Assembly: GCA_905178155.1 (NCBI GenBank)
Contig: CAJINV010000009.1
Span: forward strand, 2,395,373 to 2,459,372
Length of the DNA: 64,000 bases
Origin: Amoebophrya sp. A120
Lineage: Eukaryota; Sar; Dinophyceae; Syndiniales; Amoebophryaceae
Reading direction: 5' to 3'
Below the pieces are notes generated by a model. The model worked only from the letters and a program-made list of their open reading frames with translations. It did not search any database and was not told where the DNA came from. This document shows, piece by piece, positions 12,801-22,900 of the stretch. The position numbers and the translations under genes are program-made. The first letter of the stretch is position 1, and each line of letters starts with the position of its first letter.

Positions 12801-13029
12801 CGGCTGCTGGTGCCACGGCGGGGGCGACGGCTCCCGGAATTGCTGGTGCCCCGGGCGGTCCGGCCATGACAAGTCCCTGCTGCTTCATCCACTCGGCCCA
12901 CTCCGCAGCGGTGTAGCTCTGACCCTCGGTGGCAGCGGCCGCGTTACCCGTGTTCATGGCGGCAAGCAGCAGGGAGGGATCCACATCCTCTTCCAGGCCC
13001 GGCGGCAAAGGCTGCTCGGCGTCGGTCAT
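9884..13029 (-). CDS. DBP5: DEAD-box RNA helicase, DBP5/DDX19-like, 556 aa
   Basis: ATP-dependent RNA helicase; Dbp5/DDX19 remodels mRNPs at the nuclear pore. Exons 13029-12551, 12343-11989, 11821-11655, 11512-11303, 11095-10303 and 10103-9884 (TGA) join in frame across five GT-AG introns; the fifth exon is interrupted by introners A1 and D1. Motifs in order: Q motif (R-P-S-R-I-Q), Walker A variant A-N-G-S-G-K-T, P-T-R-E-L-A, T-P-G-R, D-E-A-D, S-A-T, A-R-G-I-D and H-R-T-G-R-T-G-R-F-G. The A-V-N-M-V-D after motif VI and the N-G-E-T-Y before it fit Dbp5/DDX19 better than eIF4A. The N-terminal ~130 residues are Ala/Pro-rich and not part of the core. The summed coding length, 1,671 nt, is divisible by three only with both introners and one TSD copy each removed. 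Confidence 0.82.
10416..10694. mobile_element. Introner D1
   Basis: Family D, 279 bp, exact TSD ATGCC. Interrupts the helicase just before the I-T-K-V-L-V-A-T-D segment; excision with one TSD restores that conserved sequence. Confidence 0.93.
10763..11026. mobile_element. Introner A1
   Basis: Family A, 264 bp, exact TSD GTCTG. In the helicase after C-G-T-Q-Q. Its interior runs in the opposite direction to A2 although both host genes are on the minus strand, so both orientations are tolerated. Confidence 0.94.
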
Positions 13030-14237
13030 GGTTTTCAATTATAATATCTTCCTCCACTAAATGACAAGCGCTGGCTGCTCACTAAAAAATTCTTCAAGTT
13101 CTTGTTTACGTGTCTGTGCTCTAATAAAGTGATTATGATAGAGCGTCAATGCTAGGTTACACAGTTGTCGCAAAGGAATGAAGTCGCAAAGCTGCGAATA
13201 ATTGAAGGCTGCGTGTAACCTTGAAGAAAGTCAACATCTAAGGCCCTAAAAACTTGCCTGTTTGGATTCCAATTTTGACGGTGTACTTACAACAAGAAGG
13301 GGGCATACAGTATAGAAAACTTGTCCTATGATCTTTCGTTAAGCATGCAGGTAGTCATGGATATTGATATGATCTTCGTCTTTCATCTCTTACTTAATTC
13401 AACAAAAAATGCGATCGCTTCCACTTTTCTCACCCAACTTTCTTCGACTTGGCTTTGTGCATTTTTGGATCATTTGCACGGCAACACAAATGAGATGACC
13501 GACGATCTTCGACGAAAATCAATATTAATATTTCGTAAAATTCTTCTAATCGAGTCGAATCTTCCATACGGATACACTATGACAGCGACTCAGATCGAGA
13601 CAACATTGAGATTGAGATCTCCATTTGGATGTGTACGACGCCAATTCTTTGAACTCGGTTTTGATCTTGATGCGCAACGAATGGGCCTCAGGACCAATTT
13701 GCATTTTATGATCTTCCATCAGAGTTATGTCGTTTCTGTCCCCACCCGCTTTTGCACATTATCCTTGCAGCAGCAGGAGCTGCGGTTTCTCTTAGGTATT
13801 ACTAGGAAACGCAAACACAAAGCCACGTATGCAAGAATCCGTGGCGCAAAGGCGTTCTGAAGGTAGTGAGCTCCCTACCTTGAGGAGCACAGACAAAGAA
13901 CGCAGTGCATCATGCGTTAATATATCCATCAACTCGCAGTTGCGTGAGTAGAGGTCTCGCCTACAAACACTTCGAGGTGTTCAGTCTTCTACAGGAGCCC
14001 ACTTAAGGTCCTATGGTGCTGACATCAGTGTAGAAAGAGGTCAGGTGATGTAACTCCAGCTGCTGCACAAAAGTACTACTATTCAACACTTTACACTTCC
14101 GCGATGCGCTTGATATGCTGTATCAATATTTTTGTGGTTCGTCGCTTTACTAGTCAGCAAGCGCTGGTAGAATTTAATTTTGGAGCGCCGAACAGCGTAT
14201 AAATCTTCGCAGCTTTCGAAAAAGCTGATCTGCATGA
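13030..14237. other. Intergenic between helicase and aldo/keto reductase
   Basis: About 1.2 kb, AT-rich. A 179-codon plus-strand frame (13321-13860) lacks recognisable domains and I do not call it. No RNA gene or introner seen. Confidence 0.4.
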
Positions 14238-15452
14238 TCAATCGCCACGTTCCCTTGACCAAATGTCTTCACCTGTGGGAAATGTGCCTTGATCCAGCAC
14301 CTGCTGGATGGCTTCCATGTGGTCGGCTGCGAGGAAAATCTTCTTTCCCGTGTTGTCGCGCTGCTTGCCCCCACTTTGGATGATTTTGGTTTCATCGAGG
14401 TGTTTCGCGTCGCGCACACCGATGATAACCGCACCGCCAAACCCGTCGGTCTCCAGTTTTTGCAGAACCCACCACGTTGCGACAACGGCAATTTTCGTCT
14501 GGGTCGCGTTCGCGATCTTCTCCAGCGTGCGCAGCAACCGCTGGAACAGGTCCCAGTCCCCGCGGCACCACGACATCAGGCTGGAGTAGTACATTCGCAA
14601 GGAAACCGTGGAGGACTCCTGGAACTTTCGGGAACTACGCATCGGATCGGACTCCATGCCCAAAAACTTCTCGCTCAACCACCCCCCGGCCACCGAGCCA
14701 AAGCAAGTCAACTTGAACTGGTGCTTCTTCGCGAGCTGCAAGACCCCGTTCTCCGGACGCCGGTCCAGCAGGGAGAACTGCACCTGGTTCACCCGGACGG
14801 GGAACTGAGCCTTTTCGATCAGTTCCCTCAAGTGGACAGTGTCAAAATTTGTGACCGCCAAGTGCTCAATTTTCCCCTCGGCCTGCAGCGACATCAGGTC
14901 CCGCGCGCCCTGGATGTGCCCGCGGTCGGCGAAATTCCACCAGTGGAACTGCACGAGTTCCAGCGGGTAGTCATTGTCTTGCTCTTTCTTCCGAAAGTCC
15001 TCCTGGAAAAGCGCTTTGCGGGATAGCTGGTTGATCCGCAGGGCGGACTCCTGGGGCCCGGAGGGCACGTACTTCGTGAACACGTGGAAATCGAGATCAG
15101 TCTTGTTACCCGTGTTCTTTGCATTTTGCAGCAACTCCAGCCGGATTGCTTGCCGGGCGAACCCGAGGAGTGTCTCGCTGGGGCCGTAGATGTCGGCGGT
15201 GTCAAAGTGGTGAAAACCATTTCTGTAGTACTCCTGCAGAAGTTCCACCGCTTTCTCATTGTTCTTCAATCGCTCCGTCAACTGCCAGCACCCAATCACG
15301 ACCGTGGGAAAACTGTCGTAAAAAGTTTTCACCTTGGCTGCGTCAGCACTTTGTTCCGACATGCTATCGAGCGCGGAGTCGGCTGTCGCTGACAAGGTTC
15401 CCCGGGGTTCCGTTGCTACGGTCGTTTCTGCGGTCGCTTCTGCTTCAAGCTC
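14238..15452 (-). CDS. Aldo/keto reductase, 5' end interrupted
   Basis: NADPH-dependent oxidoreductase of the aldo/keto reductase superfamily. From the ATG at 15362 it is 374 codons to the TGA at 14238-14240. Counting from that Met, the catalytic tetrad is present: Asp54 (F-D-T-A), Tyr59 (D-x-Y-G), Lys97 (F-T-K-Y) and His140 (Q-F-H-W). The last ~90 residues hold the I-G-V-R-x-A-K-H-L segment usual at the cofactor 2'-phosphate site. The frame stays open upstream of the Met for ~30 acidic/Ala-Thr codons as far as half-introner C1, so the real start probably lies in an exon lost to the break at 15.45-16.98 kb. No intron within the catalytic domain. Substrate unknown. Confidence 0.8.
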   Translation of the reverse strand, partial: ELEAEATAETTVATEPRGTLSATADSALDSMSEQSADAAKVKTFYDSFPTVVIGCWQLTERLKNNEKAVELLQEYYRNGFHHFDTADIYGPSETLLGFARQAIRLELLQNAKNTGNKTDLDFHVFTKYVPSGPQESALRINQLSRKALFQEDFRKKEQDNDYPLELVQFHWWNFADRGHIQGARDLMSLQAEGKIEHLAVTNFDTVHLRELIEKAQFPVRVNQVQFSLLDRRPENGVLQLAKKHQFKLTCFGSVAGGWLSEKFLGMESDPMRSSRKFQESSTVSLRMYYSSLMSWCRGDWDLFQRLLRTLEKIANATQTKIAVVATWWVLQKLETDGFGGAVIIGVRDAKHLDETKIIQSGGKQRDNTGKKIFLAADHMEAIQQVLDQGTFPTGEDIWSRERGD

Positions 15453-15594
15453 TATGAAAGTGTCAGAATCGAAATCGACAAAATCGAAAAATTTGTGATG
15501 CATAAAATCGATACCAGTTGGGCCCTCAGTTTCCGAGTGGCGCATGACAAATTTCGGGAGCACCCAAATCCAGTCTGTCATGCTGTTTGGGCAA
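15453..15594. mobile_element. Half-introner C1 (left part only)
   Basis: Left ~142 bp of a family C introner, closely matching C5 through its TIR and interior. It stops at the ambiguous base at 15595 and the right half is absent. The TSD candidate on its left is AGCTC. Confidence 0.75.
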
Positions 15595-16890
15595 NACAAG
15601 GGATGGGGCACACGCACCGCGCGCGCGAAAAAAATTTTTGTCGGGCCCCCGTGCAAGAAACTGCAGGGGTGAAGGTGTGGCGCGCACGCAAAAAAATTTT
15701 GTGTGGCACCCACGCAGGAAACAAACTGCAAGGCCGCTGACGCGAAGCAGAGAAGGGTGCGGCGTGTGTGCGAAAGATTTCTGTCGGGTACCCGTTCAGG
15801 CAACTGCAAGGGCGCTGGCGCGAAGCAGCGAAGGGTGGAGCGCGCGCCGCGCGCGCGAAAGAAATTTTTATTTGTCGGCCGGCCGCCCATGCAAGAATGA
15901 AAGCGCAAGGGCCTCGGCGCGGCGCAACGCAGTGTGGAACGCGCGCGGCACGCGCGCGACTAAAATTTTTGCCGTGCGCACGTGAAAAAAAGCGCAAAGC
16001 CGTCGGCGCGAAACAACGACGAGGAACGGAGCACGTGCTGCGCGCGGGCGGAGGCAATTTTGAAGGTCCGCGAACGAAGGCGCAGGGCCGTCGGTGCGAA
16101 ACAACGACGGGCAGAGCGTGAGCGGGTGCGGCGCGCGCGCGAAATAAAAAAAGCCGTTGCGACCGCGACGGTGCAGGAATTTGAAGCGCAGCGCCGTCGG
16201 CGCAAAGAAAGAGGGGACGCAGCGCGCGCTGCTCGTGTGCGGAGCAAGGTCTTTGCTCTGCAAGGCCCGGGACTACATGCGAGTAGAAAAAGCCGGCTCT
16301 TGCTGTCGGCCATGCAAACCGCACAGCCGAACCGGCTACAAAGGGACCCACAGGCAGGGGCACGCGCGCAACGCGAAAAGTTCTTTGCTTTTTTGCTAAC
16401 CATTGGCGACTGGGTCGCGCGCAAAAGTAGAAGCTGTCGTGTTCTGTTCAGTTTCAAAGACGCAAACACCGAACAAAAGAAATGCCGCCAGCACCGCGCC
16501 GCCGGGAGCCAATCAAGAGGAGAGCTGCTGCGCGCCTGCGCGCGTTTTGTATGTAAGGACGGAGCGAAGCCTGGGCTGATGCTGCAGCAAGGCTGGCGCC
16601 ACACGGGCGGGGCAGGCGGGCGAAGGGCAGGACCAAAAAGTCTTCCGCCCCCGGTGCGCAGGCGGGCCGGGGGCTCTTGGTGGCAACGGTCAGCGCGCAC
16701 GTAGTTTGGCCCACGCTCATCCCTTCATCTTGCACGGGCGCCAGCGCTCGTCTTGGTCTACTATTTCTTTCTATGCTAATATGAGCATGAAGCTCGACGC
16801 CAGTTCATAATCTAACTTTTATGGGGGGGAATCTCCTTGAGGGAGAATCTCCTTAGGCCGTCGGTAGAATTTCCTTGAGATTTTTTTTTT
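15595..16890. repeat. GC-rich block with ~90-bp degenerate tandem repeats
   Basis: Begins at the single ambiguous base n (15595). From 15600 to ~16260 a ~90-bp unit recurs about seven times: a GCGCGCGAAA/AATTTTT core, then CCCGTGCAAG, then GGCGCGAAGCAACGA-like sequence. 16260-16740 is non-repetitive and GC-rich. At 16829-16880 AATCTCCTTGAG-like words repeat three times. Long frames here are composition artefacts. The block is foreign in composition and interrupts two genes. Confidence 0.6.
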
Positions 16891-16980
16891 TCCAACATAA
16901 AGTCTCTGTCATGCAAAAAAAATCTATGATGCTGTTCCTGCAAAAAAGTTACACTTACACAGTTTTTTTCTTCTTGGATA
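16891..16980. mobile_element. Half-introner G1 (right part only)
   Basis: Right ~90 bp of a family G introner, matching G2 and G3 from the GCTGTTCCTGCAAAAAAGTT block to the terminal TTGGATA. The left TIR is missing. It terminates the readable part of the long membrane-protein gene. Confidence 0.7.
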
Positions 16981-19900
16981 GCCCCGACCACGGCCGACGC
17001 CACTGCGTTCTGCTTCTGCCCGCCTTCCGGCCGCTTGAAATATAAAAGCTGCAACGCTTATGAATTGCAAAAGTATCGCACTCGTAAAAAAGCATGACAA
17101 ATTATTCCCTCAGCATGAGAAGTAAAGTTTGTAATGCGGATTTACCTTGAGAAAAATGCATGATTGCAATTACTACGACTACGATACTTTTGCACAGGAT
17201 AACGCTAGCTGGTGCACCAAAAGCCGGACGATGAACTCGACGGGGCCCAAAATCGGACTATGGGTTGCAGAAGTGTCTGGGTCTGCAAGATTGCGGCCAG
17301 GCTACTTGTCAAGAATATTTTGAATGACCCATGATCTCTGTGATGCATGCCCTAGCATCACAGATTTTTAGAGGCCATTGCGATGCCTCTACAGCCTGAG
17401 AAATGCCCTCTCCGCGTAGCACGAACTGGGGTCCTCTTGCTGCTGGTCATGCATTGCAAATTTTTTTAGCATCCAGAGGCAGCATCACAAGTTTAGAATC
17501 TTCCAGACCCAGACTTTTTTGCATTTGATACGGACAGATCTTCGTCAACACAAAGAAAACGTAAGGAAACACATAATCCACCACGGTGCCATATGGCGCT
17601 CTCAAGCGTCACATTCGCAACTGTTACATGGATTTGTAATGCAAGAACAACAACAGTGAGAGTGGCAACAGTGATTGCAGCTTTCGCATCACAGCTTTTC
17701 CACAGATCATCATGCTGTTTTGCCATGCTAAGCACCTTGATCAAGTGGAGGCTAATGGCAATTTTGCATCACGAATTCATGTAACGTTTGAGAATGTAAC
17801 ATCAGTTGAGAACGCCATATGCCAAGCACCACCTCCGCGACTGTACGAACGGAGGCGAACAGGCTCCGGGCCCCGACGGTTTTCACGTAGTCCATGAAGC
17901 CCTTTGTCTTTCGGGAGATAAAGTCGGTGACGCGGCTTATGCTGTGCAAAAGCATCGTACTAGTACTAGACCATTACGCCGGCGTCCAGGACGCCGGCGA
18001 TAGGTGGCCTAGTAAATCTAAACGCAACTACCAAGCAAACTAACAACAAAGAGGAAAAAACTTGGAGAGCGTTGGGCTGAAGACTCGTCGAAAGAGTCCC
18101 GCTCTTGGGAATCTGCTAGCGGAAACGCGGCCACTATTCGAAGCCCTTCGGGCCGCGGTCTTAGCATGACAAAACGGGCTCCGCTTGCTACTGAAGCCCT
18201 TCACTAGTAGCGGCCCACATTAGTGGGCGCGCGCGCCTTCGCTTCCGGGGCTTCTTCCTAACTAGCTCGCCCCCGCCCGGCCCGGCCGTCGGCCCTGGCC
18301 CGATCCCCCGCTTTTGGGCTTCCTACCCTGATGTCTAGAGAAGGCCTCTCCCCCAGATAAGTAGGTCCCCGGACCCAGATGTCTCCCCGGATATCTCCCC
18401 AGATATTTCCCGCATCCCCAGATATCTCCCCAGATATGTCCCCAGATACCTCCCCAGATATCTCCCCAGATAGATCCCCAGATAGATCCCCAGATATATC
18501 CCCAGATATATCCCCAGATATATCCCCAGATATATCCCCAGATATATCCCCAGATATGCCCCCAGATATATCCCCAGATATCTCCCCAGATATATCCCCA
18601 GATACGGGAAGGGCCGCCCTCTTCATTTTGCATGCCGAGCTTCATCGCCCCCCCTACCCCCCCAAACGGGGCCGGTCTTTGGGGGTAGCCAGAATAGACC
18701 TGCTAAAAACCGGCCGGACCGCCCGCGGGCGTGGAGGACACACCGGCAGGATGTTTGTTCCCCGCGATGCCTTTTTTTTTCTTACGCGCGCTCCCTTAGA
18801 AGCTTCCTTTAAGGGCTCCCTTAAGGGAAGTTTCTAAATTCCCTTTTTTCTAGAATTCATTTTCTAAGGGCGCCCCTATAATCTATAAGGGCGAAAAATC
18901 CGAGTAAAAATTCTATAGTGTTATTTTATAAATCGCATGACAAATTGCCTCAGCATGAGAACCAAAATTTGTATATGCAGATTTAACTTCAGAAAGAAAT
19001 TTGTAACGCATGAATGCGATTAGTACAACGAGTACGATATTACTTTTGCACAGGATACGGCTTGTGGCGACACGAAACTTTTCGAGCGCGTCGTTGAAGT
19101 TTCGCTGCATGTGGCCAATGGGATTGCGAAACCATGAGAATGGGCCGCGGCTCTTGACGACAATTTCTCCACTTCCAGTAGTCCGCGATATCCTGTGTAA
19201 AAACGTCCCCACACCAGAGTCAAGATGGGGAATCTGCTAGACAAATCAGCCAGCTTTGCCTTTGCTTGTTTGGCATGACAAGTTTGTCCGCGTAGTGTGA
19301 TCCTGTTTAGCTAGTTAAGAAGCATCACAGATCTAGCATAGAATGCTGATTCTAGCATCACAAGTTCCAAAACACGAACAGAAAACGCTCTGCATAGGGC
19401 TCCGCATGAGAAACTTTTTTGGCATGCGGAATTGCATGACAACTATGGCGTGGGGACGTTTTTACTCAGAATACACGACGACCCATCTTCATCGTCTCCG
19501 GCCCGGTGCTTCAACAGTATGGAAGCGCCAGGTTATTTGAAATCGACAGAGTTGAAATAAGTAATTTGTCATGCATAAAATGGATACCAGTTGGAAGACC
19601 AAGCTCCAAGCGGAGCATGACAAATTTTCGGAGCACCGAAATCCAATTTGTCATGCTGTTTGGGCACAGATGAAGAGTGCTTTTGTCATGCTCCTTTAGC
19701 AGCTCGATCCCAAAGCCTAAATAGGCTCACAATCTGCCTCACTTGCCATCCCGGCAAGACAGGCACTTCATGCCTTGCATTTTATGCATGACAAACCATT
19801 TCAACTTTGACGATTTCAATCCTGTTCCTGACACTTCCATAAACAGTTCGGCCTCCGTACTCGCGATGACGCCGTGTTCGGTCCCGTGCCCCTCTTCCCG

Positions 19901-22900
19901 AGCGGCTTTTATTGCGAGGAAAAATCCCCCCTCCCCATATTGAAAAGGTATGTTTCCGAAAATTTGCGCTGCTGATTTGTGGCCACAGATCAGGTTTGTC
20001 TTGCAAGAAGACAAGTGCAGAGGCATCCGCCCAATTGTGGAAGCGATTTGGCATGCTGTTGGTCCTAGAGGGTAGCCGTTTGCATCAATGCTGAGCAACT
20101 AGACCTGCGCGCTCCCACCTAGGCTGCCAGACATCTGGCCGCAGTGCCTTACTGCAAGACAGGTCGGATTTGTGTACGCAAATCAGCATCAGAAATTTCC
20201 ATTTTGATATGGGGAGGGGGGATTTTGATTTTTCATTTTGATAGCTTTGCTTGCAGCTCCTGCGATCGTCTCTGCGATCGCACTAGCATAACGGCGCGGC
20301 GTGGACTTGGACGTGGTCCCTTCAGCGGCATCGGATGTTCTATGCATTGCAAAAGTATCGTACTCGTATAAATGCATTACAAATTCCCTCAGCATGAGAA
20401 ATGAAATTTGTCATGCGGATTTACCTTAGGAAAAAAATTTGTATTGCATGACTGCAATTACTACGAGTACGACACTTTTGCACAGGATATGTTCCCCTTC
20501 CGAACAACGCACTGATCCTGCCCCAAGCACTTGTCCAGGTCTTCACTATCCTCGATATGCAATACAAATTTCCTGTACATGTACAAAATGCATCACAAAT
20601 GTCACCAACAACTTGGAGCATGCCACTTGCCATGCTGAATAGAATTTGAGGAAAGTTTTGTCATGCAGAAATCGCATTTGTACATGTACAGGAAATTTAC
20701 TGTGGATACTCGACTTGAGCCATGCGAGTGTCTGATGAGGCAGAGTCATCAATACGCTGCCGAGCAACCTCCGGAGCTTTTCTGCTCCAGACTTCATGAA
20801 CAATTTAAATTTCTGAGCCACAGTGGGCAAGTGGTCATAGAGTACGCGTTGTATGGATGTGTCAGAGTTGAAATCGACAAAGTTGAAATAATTTGTCATG
20901 CATAAAATGGATGCCAGTTGGAACCCAGTTTCCAAGTGGCGCATGACAAATTTGGGTAGAGCCGAAATCCAGTTTGTCATGCTGTTTAGGCAAAGAAGAG
21001 CGATTTTCTCATGCTACTTCAGCAGCTCGAGCTGTAACCGCAAACAGGCTTACAATCGGCCTCACTGGCCTGCTCTGCAACACACGTGCCTCGGGTCATG
21101 CATTTTATGCATTACAGATTACCAGCCATGCTCCGGCTAACGCCGGAGCGCAAGGCTGTTGTGCTGGGGTTTGACTATTTGCGGATCGGGCCGCGACACA
21201 AAAGCTTTCTTTGGGCACAGCGTGAAGGACCGAGGAAACTTTGAGCGCCATTTTGCGCGAGGTCAACTCGCAGGGCCTCCTGCGCGCTTCCCGCGCCTTT
21301 AGGCGCTATGCGCAGGGGGCAGCTGCAGTAAACCTTGCGGGCGAAGAGAAAGAGATGCCGCCCCGGCGTAGGTGCGTGCCGAAAGAATCAGACAGAGGCC
21401 GGCGCTGCTCTTTGTTTATCACCACCCCGCACCCGCCCACCTGATTCCCCGGGGAAATAAAACTGTCGGCGCGAGAGGGTGGCGCAAGACGGTGGCGCGA
21501 GAGGGTGGCGCGAGAGGGTTCGGGCTTTTGCATGAAAGGGCCGCAAAAAAATAAGCCCTGTGCCGGGCGGATTCGGGTTTTTCTACCCCTCTCGCAGACC
21601 CTCTTTTTCACCTCTTCCGAGAGGTGTTGCTAATAATCCGGCTATACTCGCCGGTGGAGGTCTACAAAGGTGGCCGAGAGGTGGCCCAGAGGGTGCGCGA
21701 GAGGTCTCCCCTTATTCGCGCAACCTCTCGGCACCTCTGCCCACCTCTCGCTTGCCCTCTTTTTTACCTCTCGGCCACCTCCGTGCCGCTTAGCGGCCCT
21801 AAAGGGTGACCGGTTCGGCGGGCTATACTCGCGCCCCCTCTCGGCCACCCTCTCGAATTACCTCCCGCGCCACCTCTCCACCTCTGTCGACCTCTTTTTT
21901 ACCTCTTTTGACCTCTTTTTGACCTCCCTGCCACCTCTCGTTTACCCTCTCTAGACCAATATTTTCGCATGAATATAATAGATAGTAATTTCAACTTTGA
22001 CGATTTCAAACCTGACGCTTCCATACGTTGCAGCAGTTCGGTAATCTTGTCTTGGAATTGGACACCGAGGACCACCACCACGGTTTCCACCAAATCGTTG
22101 GTCACCCGTCCAGTTAGCCAAGGGGGCAGGTGAAAGAGATGCAACACGTTGAGCAAGAGGTCGGAAATATCAAATGTAAAAATGTCTGGGTCTGGAAGAA
22201 TACGCAACTTGTAATGCAGCTTTTCCATGAAGACCCATGAGATCTGGAATGCAGGACCTAGCATGACAGATTCTGTGAGATCTATGTATATCATGTTGCT
22301 TATTCTGCATGAGAAATTCCCTCTCACCCGGGTCAAAAATGGACGGCTTTTGGTACTCTTGCAACAGAGATTCCTGTATGATTCAGATGTAGCATGACAA
22401 GTTGCTATGTTCCAGACCCAGACATTTTTGCAATTCATAGGAAACGATCCCCGCCAATTTGAACAGCATGGCATAGAACACCGCGCTGGAAAGTATGGAA
22501 GCGTCAGGTCTAAAATCGTCAAAGTTGAAATAATTTGTAATGCATAAAATGCGATACAAAAAGTGACTCTATTGCAGAGGACCCACGGGAGGCAGATTAT
22601 AGTCCTGGCAAGGGTCAAAAGTTGGACTGCTAAGTAGCATGACAGAAGGCAGCTCTTTTGCCCTAAACCGCATGACAGACTCTTTTCCAGGACCGGGAAA
22701 ATTTGTCATGCACCGACTACAAACTGTAGGTCTAACTGCCATCCGTTTTATGCATGACAAACTACTTCAACTTTGACGATTTCAAACCTGACACATCCAT
22801 AGAAAACAGGCGGGCCATATGCGTAGACAGCCACCCGAGCACATCCAAACCCGTTTCCCACGTCTTGTCAATCGCTTTCCTCAACGTGGATTCCTCCCCG

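Larger units (their letters stand above)
17938..19057. mobile_element. Introner B2 with a nested insertion
   Basis: Family B ends with exact TSD CGGCT, but 1,120 bp long instead of ~150. The left arm (to ~17966) and right arm (from ~18929) together make a normal family B element; about 960 bp of unrelated DNA lie between. Host frame is preserved when the whole unit is removed. Confidence 0.9.

Noticed and set aside
13321-13860. 179-codon plus-strand open frame between the helicase and the reductase
   Set aside because: No domain, no splice signals, composition like the AT-rich flanks, and opposite to all neighbouring genes. Kept as intergenic.
15453-16795. A single 1.34-kb element from C1 to 16790 with TSD AGCTC
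   Set aside because: The 5-bp match is real but the right end has no family C TIR, and the block contains an ambiguous base; a chance match or misassembly is as likely.
18258-18837. Long frames rich in Asp-Ile-Ser-Pro and Gly-Asp-Ile-Ser on both strands
   Set aside because: They are translations of a 12-bp satellite inside an introner, open in several frames at once.
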